From Calothrix brevissima NIES-22 (lineage in GTDB: Bacteria > Cyanobacteriota > Cyanobacteriia > Cyanobacteriales > Nostocaceae): 64,000 nucleotides of DNA. The stretch spans positions 868,001-932,000 of the forward strand of contig NZ_AP018207.1 of the NCBI RefSeq assembly GCF_002367995.1, read 5' to 3'. The position numbers and the translations under genes were made by a program. This document shows, one piece after another, positions 1 to 7,604 of the stretch. How positions within the stretch are numbered: the stretch's first letter is position 1; the number at the start of each line of letters is the position of its first letter. The notes below the pieces were generated by a model that was not told the DNA's origin, made no database searches, and was given only the letters and a program-made list of their open reading frames with translations.

Positions 1-1002
1 CAAATTGAACAAGAAGCGATCGCTTATGTGGAAACTGAATTTATCGCATCACTCCCAGACGATCGCGTATTATTAGTTGTTCAGCCAAAGTGGCATCATG
101 GTGTAATCGGAATTGTCGCTTCCCGTTTGGTAGAACGCTACGGTGTGCCTGTATTTATTGCTACCTATGAAGATGATACACACATTCGCGGTTCCGCCAG
201 AGGAATTCCCGAATTTAATGTATTTGAAGCCTTGCAAGCTTGTGACGATTTATTAGGTAAATATGGCGGACACAAAGCTGCCGGAGGATTTTCTCTATCT
301 GTAGAAAATTTGGCAAAAATGCGATCGCGTTTGATTGAATTTGCAAATCAATGCTTAGAACCCCAGCATCTCAAACCATTATTGAAAATTGACACCCAAG
401 TCAATTTTAGTGAAATCAATTACCAGCTTTACCAACAGCTGAATGCTTTGCATCCCTGCGGTATCGATAATCCCGATCCAGTCTTCTGGACGCCGAATGT
501 GCAAGTAGTCGAACAGCAAATAGTCGGGAAAGGACATATCAAACTCACACTTGCCCAAACTATCGACGGACAACAGTATAAAATTAAAGCGATCGCTTGG
601 CGGTGGCGCGACTATTACCCCCTACCCTCGCGAGTCGATATTGCTTATAAATTGCGAGAAAATAACTTTAATGGCAATACTAGCATCGAGATGGAACTTA
701 TAGGACTGCGACTAACAACCCAGTCTCACCTATTTATTAGTTCCTCACCCCATCACTTAAGAACCACTTTTGAGTATAAACAACGCCAGTACAATTGCGG
801 TATCTTTCACCAAGGTTCCTTAGTAGAACTGAGAATTAAAAATCCTGAAGGCAAAATTTTAGTGATGCAACCAGGACATACAATTGGTTTACTCGGCAAT
901 AGCCGTGAAGATGCCCAAGAAATTGATATCTGTCAACCACAGTATGACCACATCATTCAAGCTGCACTTCAGGCTTTATCCGTATTGCACAATCAATCCT
1001 GA
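1..1002 (+). CDS. recJ: RecJ single-stranded-DNA exonuclease, C-terminal part (5' end outside window)
   Basis: The reading frame is open from base 1, so the gene enters from the left and only the last 333 codons are present. RecJ is a 5'-3' single-stranded-DNA exonuclease acting in recombinational and mismatch repair. The visible part begins inside the DHHA1 domain: the glycine-rich GKYGGHKAAGGFSL motif (bases about 256-300) is the typical RecJ substrate-binding signature. An OB-fold-like segment follows (VQVVEQQIVGKGHIKLTL), then a further C-terminal domain of the longer cyanobacterial RecJ. The catalytic DHH domain lies outside the window. An internal GTG at 28 is not the true start, because the upstream codons (QIEQEAIAYV) continue the family sequence. 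The gene is convergent with psb30. Confidence 0.9.
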   Translation, partial: QIEQEAIAYVETEFIASLPDDRVLLVVQPKWHHGVIGIVASRLVERYGVPVFIATYEDDTHIRGSARGIPEFNVFEALQACDDLLGKYGGHKAAGGFSLSVENLAKMRSRLIEFANQCLEPQHLKPLLKIDTQVNFSEINYQLYQQLNALHPCGIDNPDPVFWTPNVQVVEQQIVGKGHIKLTLAQTIDGQQYKIKAIAWRWRDYYPLPSRVDIAYKLRENNFNGNTSIEMELIGLRLTTQSHLFISSSPHHLRTTFEYKQRQYNCGIFHQGSLVELRIKNPEGKILVMQPGHTIGLLGNSREDAQEIDICQPQYDHIIQAALQALSVLHNQS

Positions 1003-1015
1003 ATTTTCAGACATC

Positions 1016-1052
1016 GAAGATCAGAGCAGCTTAAGTTGCTGTTCTGATCTTC
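1016..1052. terminator. Hairpin between convergent recJ and psb30
   Basis: A near-perfect stem of about 15 bp (GAAGATCAGAGCAGC against GCTGTTCTGATCTTC with one G-T pair) around a short TTAAGTT loop. It sits 14 bp after the recJ stop and 15 bp after the psb30 stop on the other strand. No strong T-run follows on either side, so a bidirectional terminator is inferred from position and stem strength. Confidence 0.6.
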
Positions 1053-1067
1053 AGTAACGCCGTACTA

Positions 1068-1190
1068 TTACAGATCGCCGTTACGAAATGCTAGGACAAA
1101 GATTACAGCTGGCCCAGCAAGGACAATGAGACCAACAAAAAGTAGTTGAAAAATAACTTCCCAATTGATATTGGCTAGAGCCTCAAACAT
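1068..1190 (-). CDS. psb30: Photosystem II reaction centre protein Psb30 (Ycf12)
   Basis: A 40-codon gene, [20 protein letters not shown] then [20 protein letters not shown]. It is a single-membrane-span subunit at the periphery of photosystem II near cytochrome b559. The N-terminal NWEVIFQL segment, the central AGPAVIF part of the transmembrane helix and the basic-acidic RNGDL tail match the Psb30/Ycf12 family, and 40 aa is a normal length. A strong ribosome-binding site (GGGAGG, 5 bp before ATG) fixes the start. The gene is monocistronic and convergent with recJ, with a plausible promoter about 105 bp upstream. It is easily missed because of its size. Confidence 0.9.
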   Translation of the reverse strand: MFEALANINWEVIFQLLFVGLIVLAGPAVIFVLAFRNGDL

Positions 1191-1293
1191 GTTATCCTCC
1201 CGATTGTCTTAAAAAATTCAATAACGTCAAATTGCAAAACCCGCAATCGATCATATCCGGCGAAGGAGCGTCAGATTTAATTTACTTAACAAA

Positions 1294-1321
1294 ATTATAG
1301 AAAAAAACACAAAAATGTAAG
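1294..1321 (-). promoter_or_regulatory. Putative sigma70-type promoter of psb30
   Basis: On the minus strand, a CTTACA -35-like box (1316-1321) lies 16 bp before a perfect TATAAT -10 box (1294-1299). This would give a leader of about 100 nt before the psb30 ATG. It is inferred from consensus match and position only. Confidence 0.5.
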
Positions 1322-1325
1322 ATGA

Positions 1326-1469
1326 GGGGCTAGGGGCTAGGGAGTAGAAGGGGACAAGGAGGACAAGGGAGACAAGGGGGACAAGGAAGACAAATGACTA
1401 TTGTACAGACAAGGGTTCATCGCGTCTCTGACCATTGACCATTGACCATTGACCATTGACTATTGACAA
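1326..1469. repeat. Degenerate short tandem repeats upstream of the ykgJ-like gene
   Basis: Imperfect GGGGCTA and GGGGACAAGG-type repeats (about 1326-1393) are followed by a heptanucleotide array of ACCATTG units (about 1430-1469) that runs to within 3 bp of the ykgJ-like start codon. Such heptamer arrays recur throughout this window. Confidence 0.85.
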
Positions 1470-1471
1470 TT

Positions 1472-1822
1472 ATGACAACTTGGCAATGTATTAAGCAATG
1501 TGGAGCCTGCTGTAATCTTGATCCAGCAGATCGTCCAGAAATAGAAGATTATCTGACACCCGCAGAACTCGAACTTTATATGAGCATGGTGGGTGAAGGC
1601 GGATGGTGCGTGAATTTTGACCATATCACGCGAGAATGTCGCATCTACGCCAATCGCCCGCGTTTTTGCCGCGTCGAAGCGGAGATATTTCAAGATATGT
1701 ATGGTATTGAGCCGGAAGAGTTAAACGATTTTGCCATTGACTGCTGTCGCCAACAAATAGAAGGGGTATATGGCGATCGCAGTTTGGAACTGATCCGCTT
1801 CAACAAAGCCGTCGGTTTTTAA
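1472..1822 (+). CDS. YkgJ-family cysteine-cluster protein (putative Zn/Fe chelating)
   Basis: A 116-aa protein with the CxxxCxxCC cluster at its start (C6, C10, C13, C14) and further cysteines at about 46, 56 and 66, the last within RPxxC. This is the pattern of the YkgJ/UPF0153 family, thought to bind Zn2+ or an Fe-S cluster; no specific reaction is established. ATG at 1472 is preferred: the longer frame uses a TTG at 1463 inside the heptamer repeat. No clear Shine-Dalgarno is visible because the repeat array occupies that position. The gene stands alone, with the Tn7-like element inserted 43 bp downstream of its stop. Confidence 0.8.
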   Translation: MTTWQCIKQCGACCNLDPADRPEIEDYLTPAELELYMSMVGEGGWCVNFDHITRECRIYANRPRFCRVEAEIFQDMYGIEPEELNDFAIDCCRQQIEGVYGDRSLELIRFNKAVGF

Positions 1823-1837
1823 TCAACTCAATTGTAC

Positions 1838-1857
1838 AGACGCGATGAATCGCGTCT
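1838..1857. repeat. Palindromic repeat with GACGCGAT / ATCGCGTC arms
   Basis: A 20-nt inverted repeat (AGACGCGAT, GA, ATCGCGTCT). Copies or half-copies also occur near 1413-1429, 7518-7536, 46108-46125 and 46912-46968, often next to GTACAATTG or GTCTGTACAA. It is a dispersed small repeat; the Tn7-like element lies just beside this copy. Confidence 0.75.
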
Positions 1858-1865
1858 CTTGCAAA
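1858..1865 (+). repeat. Left flanking direct repeat CTTGCAAA of the Tn7-like element
   Basis: CTTGCAAA directly abuts the left terminal TGTCAC. The same 8 bp directly abut the right terminus at 7505-7512. It looks like a target-site duplication, although Tn7-family elements normally produce 5 bp. Confidence 0.65.
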
Positions 1866-2023
1866 TGTCACTGTAATCATAAGATGAGCAACTGTGAAAG
1901 CATAAGTTGAGCAACAGATTGCTGGAAACAGTATTAATTTCGTCAGGAGTAACAAGCAAATCCACGAGTCTTGAAAGTATAAGTTGAGCAAAAATATGAT
2001 TGAGAAAGTATAAGTTGCGCAAA
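1866..2023 (+). repeat. Left end: terminal inverted repeat and TnsB-like binding sites
   Basis: Four related sites in the same orientation: the terminal one within 1866-1893 (CATAAGATGAGCAAC), then 1895-1914 (GAAAGCATAAGTTGAGCAAC), 1972-1992 (GAAAGTATAAGTTGAGCAA) and 2002-2023 (GAAAGTATAAGTTGCGCAA). Spaced repeats at the end next to tnsAB are the usual arrangement of a Tn7-like left end. TnsB binding is inferred, not shown. Confidence 0.8.
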
Positions 2024-2118
2024 CATTTTCAACACTTTGTTCATAAATATACAGCATTGTGCTGAGATCAACAGTAGGAGAGACATTGGCAAGCAACACT
2101 CTCTCCTCACCTAAAATT

Positions 2119-4887
2119 ATGCTTGGCAAGCAAGAATTTAACAACTGGTGCCGTCAACAAGACCTCAGTCAAGCAGCGCAGGCAATAATTGAGGAGATTC
2201 GCAGCGCCAACCCATCTCGTCGAGTAACCGGGGCAAGAAAAAACGTATGTGGCAGTTACCCCTCAAGAAAAATGGGAGTGACTATTCAATTTGAGAGCCA
2301 TCATAACGAATTAGCACGTATTTATGAACTAGAACATGACCCATCTGTACTCGAATATTACGACCAACCGCCAGCAATAGAATTAGTCTATCAAAGCAAA
2401 AACGGGCGAAAAAACAGACACCAGTACACACCCGATTTCTTTATAATTCGGACAGATTCAGCTTTTTGGGAGGAATGCAAAACCGAACTAGAACTCAACA
2501 AGCTGACCGAATTGAACCCAAATCGCTATTGCAAAAGCCCAGATGGCAAATGGCATTGTCCCCCAGGTGAAGAATACGCTCGTCTTCAAGGCTTAGACTT
2601 TCACGTATGGTCAGATGCTTTGATTAATTGGAAGTTTCAACAAAATCTAATTTGGCTATCAGATTATTTCGGATACTCATCAGAAATTCTAGACGAAACC
2701 GAGCCTAGCTTGATTAGAGCCACGGTAAAAAATTATCCAGGAATAACCCTGGCAGAACTGTTACAAATAGAAGAAATAAATCCCGATGTTCTTTATTGGT
2801 TAATAGCCACAGATAAACTTTACGTAGAACTGAATCAAGTCAAACTCTCACAACCAGAAACCGTACTCGTATTTATTAACCAAGATGTTGCTTTATCTTA
2901 TGAGCATCTTAACTCAATCGAGTCAAAAACCCAAACTAGTAATCAAATATTACTCCAAATAGCAGTAGGTACTAATATTTATTGGGATGGAGAGTCATGG
3001 GAAATAGTAAATACTGGGACGACTACTACTGGATTATTACGTGCAGATGGCAAACTTATAGAACTACCAAATGCAGCATTCACAGCATTGATTGATACAG
3101 GTAAAATTGTGGGAGTTGAGACAACACAAACCTCAAATATTAAAGCAGCAGCGACGGAAATTATTAAACATGCAACTTGTGAAGATATTATCGAAGCCAA
3201 CCGTCGCTACAATTTAATACAACCATACTTAGGAGATAATCCGAGAGCATATCCAAGCAGCACAGTCCGTCGTTGGCGTACTCAATACCAAAAAGCCTTA
3301 CTCATCTATGGTCATGGATACCTGGGATTACTGCCCAAGCATAAAAGTAAAGGCAATCGTACTCCCAAAATTGATTCTCAAACCCAAGAATTTATGCTCG
3401 AATTTATCATAGAGCATTATGAAACACCCAAACAACGCAGAAAATTACGGGTTTACGAGGCATTTGTCTTAGCGTGCCAAAACCATGAACCCCCATTGAA
3501 ACCACCATCGAGAATCACATTTTGCCAAGCGATTAAACAACGAAGCGGGCACAATCAAACCAGAAAACGTCTTGGTAATCGAGCCGCTATTGCCGAAGAA
3601 CCATTTTATTGGGAATTAGAGCAAACTACTCCACAACATGGTAGTCGTCCCTTCGAGATTGTCCATATTGACCATACTCAAATTGACATTGAATTAGTCA
3701 GTTCCCTCGAATCTCTAACTAATTGTTATATTGCTACAAACAACTCAATTCATCACAATTTAGGTCGTCCTTGGGCAACCTTTATGGTTGATGCATATAG
3801 TCGAAGAATTTTATCAGTTTACCTGACCTTCGATGAGCCAAGCTACCGTGATTGTATGATGGTAATTCGCATATGCGTCGCCAGATTTGGACGGTTTCCG
3901 CAAAATATTGTTGTCGATAACGGAAAAGAATTTCACAGTCACTATTTTGAACAATTATTAGCATCTTATACTTGCACGCTGAAGTATCGCCCGCCAGCAT
4001 ATGCTCGGTTTGGTTCAATTGTTGAAAGACTATTTGGCACCGCGAATACGCAGTTTATTCATGAGTTGCAAGGTAACACCCAAATCAAACGCCTTCACCG
4101 TCAAGTCACCAAATCTGTCAGTCCAGAAAGATTAGCAATTTGGACATTAGAACAACTGTACTCTGCCTTTTGCGAATGGGCATATTCAGTTTATGACCAA
4201 CGATTGCATCCGGCATTAGGTACTAGTCCCCATGATGCTTTTGTCACTGGACTAGCAACAGGTGGAAGTCGCTTACACCGAAGAGTGGCAAATGACGAAT
4301 TATTCCAGATTCTGACTCTACCAGCACCCGATCAACGAAAGCGTAAAGTTCAGCCAGGAAAGGGTGTCAAAATACACAATATTTATTACTGGGCAGATGT
4401 ATTCCGTGACCCAGAAATCGAGAAATCAATGCTGTGGGTTCGTTACGACCCTTGGAATGCAGGAATTGCCTATGCACTGGCACAAGGACAGTGGGTCAAA
4501 TGCATTTCTTCTTACTATCAATACTTCCAAGGACGTTCCGAAAAAGAAATCCGGCTCGTCAGTGCAGAACTTAATCAGCGCCAACGCAATTATGGGCGAA
4601 AGTTAACAATCAATGATAGAGAACTAGTAGAATTTTTAAACTCAAAACATGCTCAAGAAGGCGCTATTCTCAAACAACGCTTGCGCGATGCTGAACATGA
4701 AAAAGTTCACAAAATGATTCAAAATAATTTCCTCCCCGAACCAAGTTTACATGTAGGAGAATTTCCGGCAGCAGAAAATAATGATTCTCCAGAAAATGAC
4801 TCGACTAATGAAGATAAAAATTGTGAAAGAGTCAGCCATTTAAGTGCATATGCCACAGAAACCCTTGAATATTATGGAGAGTTCTAA
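2119..4887 (+). CDS. tnsAB: TnsA-TnsB fusion transposase of Tn7-like element
   Basis: One protein (922 aa from ATG 2119; a GTG at 2059 would add 20 aa) joins the two strand-processing activities. Numbered from the GTG, residues about 75-190 are a TnsA-type endonuclease: E84 in SHHNELARIYELEHDP, D126 in YTPDFF and the E139-x-K141 motif in WEECKTE. The rest is TnsB, a DDE recombinase: D538 (HIDHTQID), D620 (VVDNGKEF) and E656 (ARFGSIVERLFG), with D620 and E656 spaced as in D(35)E enzymes, then a C-terminal beta-barrel-like region. TnsA cuts the 5' ends and TnsB the 3' ends, giving cut-and-paste movement. Single-chain TnsAB is known from some cyanobacterial Tn7-like and type I-B CRISPR-associated elements. 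The stop overlaps the tnsC ATG by 1 bp. Confidence 0.9.
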   Translation: MLGKQEFNNWCRQQDLSQAAQAIIEEIRSANPSRRVTGARKNVCGSYPSRKMGVTIQFESHHNELARIYELEHDPSVLEYYDQPPAIELVYQSKNGRKNRHQYTPDFFIIRTDSAFWEECKTELELNKLTELNPNRYCKSPDGKWHCPPGEEYARLQGLDFHVWSDALINWKFQQNLIWLSDYFGYSSEILDETEPSLIRATVKNYPGITLAELLQIEEINPDVLYWLIATDKLYVELNQVKLSQPETVLVFINQDVALSYEHLNSIESKTQTSNQILLQIAVGTNIYWDGESWEIVNTGTTTTGLLRADGKLIELPNAAFTALIDTGKIVGVETTQTSNIKAAATEIIKHATCEDIIEANRRYNLIQPYLGDNPRAYPSSTVRRWRTQYQKALLIYGHGYLGLLPKHKSKGNRTPKIDSQTQEFMLEFIIEHYETPKQRRKLRVYEAFVLACQNHEPPLKPPSRITFCQAIKQRSGHNQTRKRLGNRAAIAEEPFYWELEQTTPQHGSRPFEIVHIDHTQIDIELVSSLESLTNCYIATNNSIHHNLGRPWATFMVDAYSRRILSVYLTFDEPSYRDCMMVIRICVARFGRFPQNIVVDNGKEFHSHYFEQLLASYTCTLKYRPPAYARFGSIVERLFGTANTQFIHELQGNTQIKRLHRQVTKSVSPERLAIWTLEQLYSAFCEWAYSVYDQRLHPALGTSPHDAFVTGLATGGSRLHRRVANDELFQILTLPAPDQRKRKVQPGKGVKIHNIYYWADVFRDPEIEKSMLWVRYDPWNAGIAYALAQGQWVKCISSYYQYFQGRSEKEIRLVSAELNQRQRNYGRKLTINDRELVEFLNSKHAQEGAILKQRLRDAEHEKVHKMIQNNFLPEPSLHVGEFPAAENNDSPENDSTNEDKNCERVSHLSAYATETLEYYGEF

Positions 4888-5993
4888 TGGCACATGATTA
4901 TAGCTTTCCTCAAGAATTACTAACTCTACCTATTGCTGACAAAATTGCTTATTTTCAGCAATATACAATGGCACATCCCAAATTATTAAGAGCAGCAGAG
5001 AAACTCAAAAATGCAATTGATGACCCAGCGTTCTTTTCTTTAATATTTTTATTTGGCCCAACAGGTGTAGGGAAAACCACATTATTACGTCGCATCACAC
5101 AAAAGTTACTAGGTTCTTTTCAAAAAGAAATGGAGCTAGATAAAGGTTTTATTCCTATCGCTAATATCGAAGTAGCTACCCCTGAATTTAGTAATTTTGA
5201 TTGGAAAGATTTTTATCTACGTGCTCTGGGCGTTCTCCAAGACCCATGCATTCAGTTACCTGGTTCTGGTCGAATCACTAATTTGAAGTTGAAAACATCA
5301 TTAGAAGCTGCACTTAAACATCGTCGTCTGAAAGTTTTTTGCATTGATGAAGCACAAAATCTCAGTAAAGTTGCCAGTGGACGCAAATTACGTGACCAGA
5401 CGGACTGTATTAAGTCCCTAGCAAACCTGACTGGGGTCAAATTTGTACTAGCAGGTACTTATGACTTGTTAATACTTCGTAACTTGAGTGCCCAGTTATG
5501 CAGACGCAGCTTGGATATTCATTTTGAACGGTACAAAGCTGAGAATGAAGAAGATTTAAAAGCTTTCAGAGGTGTTGTTCAAACTTTCCAACGTCATTTA
5601 CCTTTTGAGGAAGAGCCTGATTTACTTCAATACTGGGATTTTTGCTACGAACGCAGTTTCGGTTGTGTCGGTATTCTCAAAGATTGGTTATCTCAAGCAT
5701 TGGCAACGGCGTTACACCAGGGAGCTAAAACTCTCACTCTGTCGCACCTTATATCTTCTGCTTACTCTCATGAACAATGCATAATTATCGTCAATGAAAC
5801 AAGATTGGGAGAAAAGCAACTTGAGTTGACCTCGGATAGTTCCGCTTTGAGAATTGCTTTGGGTTTGGAATCTCATCAGGTGTCAGTTACACATAGCACA
5901 TCCCAGACAACCAAAACTCAATCTCGTCGTTCTGCTACTGGTAACACTAAACCTCAACGTCGTCCTGTTGGAGGTGGTGAAAATGTCGGTTGA
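4887..5993 (+). CDS. tnsC: TnsC-like AAA+ ATPase transposition regulator
   Basis: 368 aa. Walker A is GPTGVGKTT (about residues 57-65) and Walker B is VFCIDEAQNL (D154, E155), the AAA+ arrangement of TnsC/TniB proteins. TnsC polymerises on DNA, bridges the target selector and the transposase, and gives target immunity. The C-terminal ~60 residues are Ser/Thr/Gln-rich and likely flexible, perhaps the contact with TnsAB or TniQ. The start codon overlaps the tnsAB stop and the 3' end overlaps tniQ by 11 bp, so the three genes are translationally coupled. Confidence 0.9.
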   Translation: MAHDYSFPQELLTLPIADKIAYFQQYTMAHPKLLRAAEKLKNAIDDPAFFSLIFLFGPTGVGKTTLLRRITQKLLGSFQKEMELDKGFIPIANIEVATPEFSNFDWKDFYLRALGVLQDPCIQLPGSGRITNLKLKTSLEAALKHRRLKVFCIDEAQNLSKVASGRKLRDQTDCIKSLANLTGVKFVLAGTYDLLILRNLSAQLCRRSLDIHFERYKAENEEDLKAFRGVVQTFQRHLPFEEEPDLLQYWDFCYERSFGCVGILKDWLSQALATALHQGAKTLTLSHLISSAYSHEQCIIIVNETRLGEKQLELTSDSSALRIALGLESHQVSVTHSTSQTTKTQSRRSATGNTKPQRRPVGGGENVG

Positions 5994-6900
5994 AAGTTTG
6001 GCTAATTATGAGTCTTGGGACTTAACAATGAACCAACTTCCAAAACGCAGTCATCTTTACTCTCTTCAACCAATAGGTTTTGGTACACCCACAGTTGAAA
6101 GTTTTACTAGTTACTTACAGCGCTTGGCTGCTGCACATGGTGTCGAGGTTGCTAGTTTAATTCGCTATAAAATTACGCCGTTATTTATCCAAAGCAACCA
6201 ACCACCAGATTTGTTGAAAGCTGATGATGCTATCAAAATGCTCATCAATGCTTGGCATCGGGAGCCTGCACTTTTACAACAGCAGTCTGCTAAATTTTGG
6301 TTAGACCGAACGCAACATGTTTCAAAGGTAGTTGCCATCGTTGAAAAATTAACTGCTAGGCGGGATCTGAGTTTTCTGACTTTACTCCAATGGCATTCCT
6401 GGCGGCTTAACTTCAATCATATTTTCCATACTGAACAACGTTGGTGTCCTGGTTGTTATCAAGACTGGCGTGAAGCTGGAAAACCTATTTATCACCCTTT
6501 GTTGTGGACAATAGAAGCTGTTAGTGTTTGTCCAGTTCACCAACGTTACCTACAATTGCGCTGCTTGTACTGTGGTTGTTTTCAAAAATTTCTCAATCTA
6601 GATTGTCATTCTCTTGGTTATTGTTGTGCTTGTAATGCATGGCTGGGTCGGTTTTTCGATAATACTGCTAAATCTCACGGATCTCGGTTCGATTGGGACA
6701 AGTGGGCTGCTCAATCTGTCGGACAGATTTTCGCCGCTCTGCCAACACTTAGTGAGACTTCTTCTTATAACCATACTCCGCTAGCTAAATATTGGCGAAA
6801 ACCTACTCTCACTACGTTTTTAAGGTGGTGTTACAAGCTGGGAATTAACCCTGTTGAGGGTTTGGAAATTCTCTCGATCATGCCGAGTGTAATCAGTTGA
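5983..6900 (+). CDS. tniQ: TniQ/TnsD-family target-selection protein
   Basis: 305 aa. ATG 5983 is chosen because an excellent GGAGGTGG Shine-Dalgarno lies just upstream inside tnsC and because the family N-terminus (LYSLQPIGFGTPTVESFTSYLQRLA, here split by the start region) follows soon after. A zinc-binding region with the TniQ pattern lies in the middle: WCPGCYQDW, then VCPVHQ, CLYCGC and CCACNAWLG. TniQ/TnsD proteins recognise the target DNA, or a CRISPR effector, and recruit TnsC. The protein ends soon after a helical segment (RWCYKLGINPVEGLEIL), so it is shorter than Tn7 TnsD (about 500 aa) and larger than minimal type V-K TniQ. It may have lost its C-terminal DNA-reading part. It is the only target selector in the element. 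Confidence 0.85.
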   Translation: MSVESLANYESWDLTMNQLPKRSHLYSLQPIGFGTPTVESFTSYLQRLAAAHGVEVASLIRYKITPLFIQSNQPPDLLKADDAIKMLINAWHREPALLQQQSAKFWLDRTQHVSKVVAIVEKLTARRDLSFLTLLQWHSWRLNFNHIFHTEQRWCPGCYQDWREAGKPIYHPLLWTIEAVSVCPVHQRYLQLRCLYCGCFQKFLNLDCHSLGYCCACNAWLGRFFDNTAKSHGSRFDWDKWAAQSVGQIFAALPTLSETSSYNHTPLAKYWRKPTLTTFLRWCYKLGINPVEGLEILSIMPSVIS

Positions 6901-6938
6901 ACCCAGACCTGAGCTACTGGACTGTGATTTTACCCCCC

Positions 6939-7404
6939 GCGTGACCAAATTTTGAACCATAGCGTGACCAAAAGTTAACGGAATTTCAAGCTTAAGAGCC
7001 AATCCATCACCTCATGCTATGAATCAAATCATGTCCGTGTGTTTTAAATGTGAACCATAATGTCACCAAAAGTTTTATTTATGCATTTTGTAAAAAAACC
7101 AGATTGAGACACATTCTTGAGAGCTAAAATTTTCAACATTCGGTCAAGATATGGTTCAAAACGCCAATAATATGGTTCAAAAACAGTTTTAGTTACAAAT
7201 TAAGTGATCAAGCGATCGCATCTAGACTCAGTTTTAAAGGCTCTGTTCGCTGCATTGCATACAAATGAACCACAAAAGCCCTATTGCTTGCTGTACTTAA
7301 ATTTTGAGGTTTTACACAGACCATTTATAGCTTTGAACTATATGTTGTCCTATGGGGTTACGAAGTATTTCGTGACCGTTTGGTCAAGACATGATTCAAA
7401 TCAC
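6939..7404. repeat. Second, distinct repeat family (GAACCAT...TGACCAAA) near the right end
   Basis: At least five copies or half-copies of a motif like TTTGAACCATAnnnTGACCAAA: plus orientation at 6951-6976 (with a half-site TGACCAAA at 6942-6949) and 7051-7076; minus orientation at about 7137-7163, 7168-7185 (half) and 7371-7402. The motif is unrelated to the AAGCATAAG family at the element termini and is absent from the left end. It fills most of the 700-bp stretch after tniQ, which otherwise shows no gene. It may be sites for another recombinase, or the remnant of another transposon end. Confidence 0.7.
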
Positions 7405-7430
7405 ATGGACGGTGCTTCCCTTTCCTTTTT

Positions 7431-7504
7431 GTAAGCATAAGATGAACAACCCGCGCATGAAAGCATAAACTGAGCAAGTTGCTCATCTTATGCTTACAGT
7501 GACA
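7431..7504 (+). repeat. Right end: inner sites and terminal inverted repeat
   Basis: Two inner sites in plus orientation (7431-7450 GTAAGCATAAGATGAACAAC; 7458-7477 TGAAAGCATAAACTGAGCAA) are followed by the terminal 28-bp repeat in minus orientation (7477-7504, ending CAGTGACA). The orientation switch inside one end is unusual: the inner sites point the same way as those of the left end. Confidence 0.8.
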
Positions 7505-7512
7505 CTTGCAAA
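7505..7512 (+). repeat. Right flanking direct repeat CTTGCAAA of the Tn7-like element
   Basis: The same 8 bp as 1858-1865, directly after the terminal ACA. A further TCTCTTGCAA follows at about 7533-7542 behind a half-copy of the CGCGTC palindrome, so the target region was itself repetitive. Confidence 0.65.
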
Positions 7513-7604
7513 TATCCGATTCATCGCGTCTCTTGCAATTTATTACAACAATCTGAGAAAATGAGAAGAATATGAAAACAATCTAGTAATTAAAACTACT
7601 GCCC

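Larger units (their letters stand above)
1866..7504 (+). mobile_element. Compact Tn7-like transposon (tnsAB-tnsC-tniQ), no cargo
   Basis: This 5.64-kb element is bounded by 28-bp terminal inverted repeats (1866-1893 and 7477-7504, one mismatch) that begin with TGTCACTGTAA, so it has the TGT...ACA ends of Tn7-like elements. It contains three overlapping or abutting plus-strand genes: a TnsA-TnsB fusion transposase, the AAA+ regulator TnsC and a TniQ/TnsD-type target selector. Both ends carry extra copies of a roughly 20-bp AAGCATAAGTTGAGCAA-type motif, presumably TnsB binding sites. No CRISPR array, Cas gene, cargo gene or resistance gene is seen. It sits in an intergenic region between the ykgJ-like gene and a GDT1-family gene. 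Boundaries come from the inverted repeats and the flanking 8-bp repeat. Confidence 0.85.

Noticed and set aside
1800-2144. Minus-strand frames across the left transposon end
   Set aside because: They cover terminal repeats and tnsAB start; cysteine- and leucine-rich nonsense with no family pattern.
7204-7434. 76-codon plus-strand frame after tniQ
   Set aside because: It starts inside and runs through the GAACCAT/TGACCAAA repeat region, has no ribosome-binding site and resembles no protein; treated as chance.
1866-7504. CRISPR-associated transposon (CAST)
   Set aside because: No CRISPR repeats or Cas gene were seen within the element or its flanks in this window; only the core genes resemble those of cyanobacterial CASTs.
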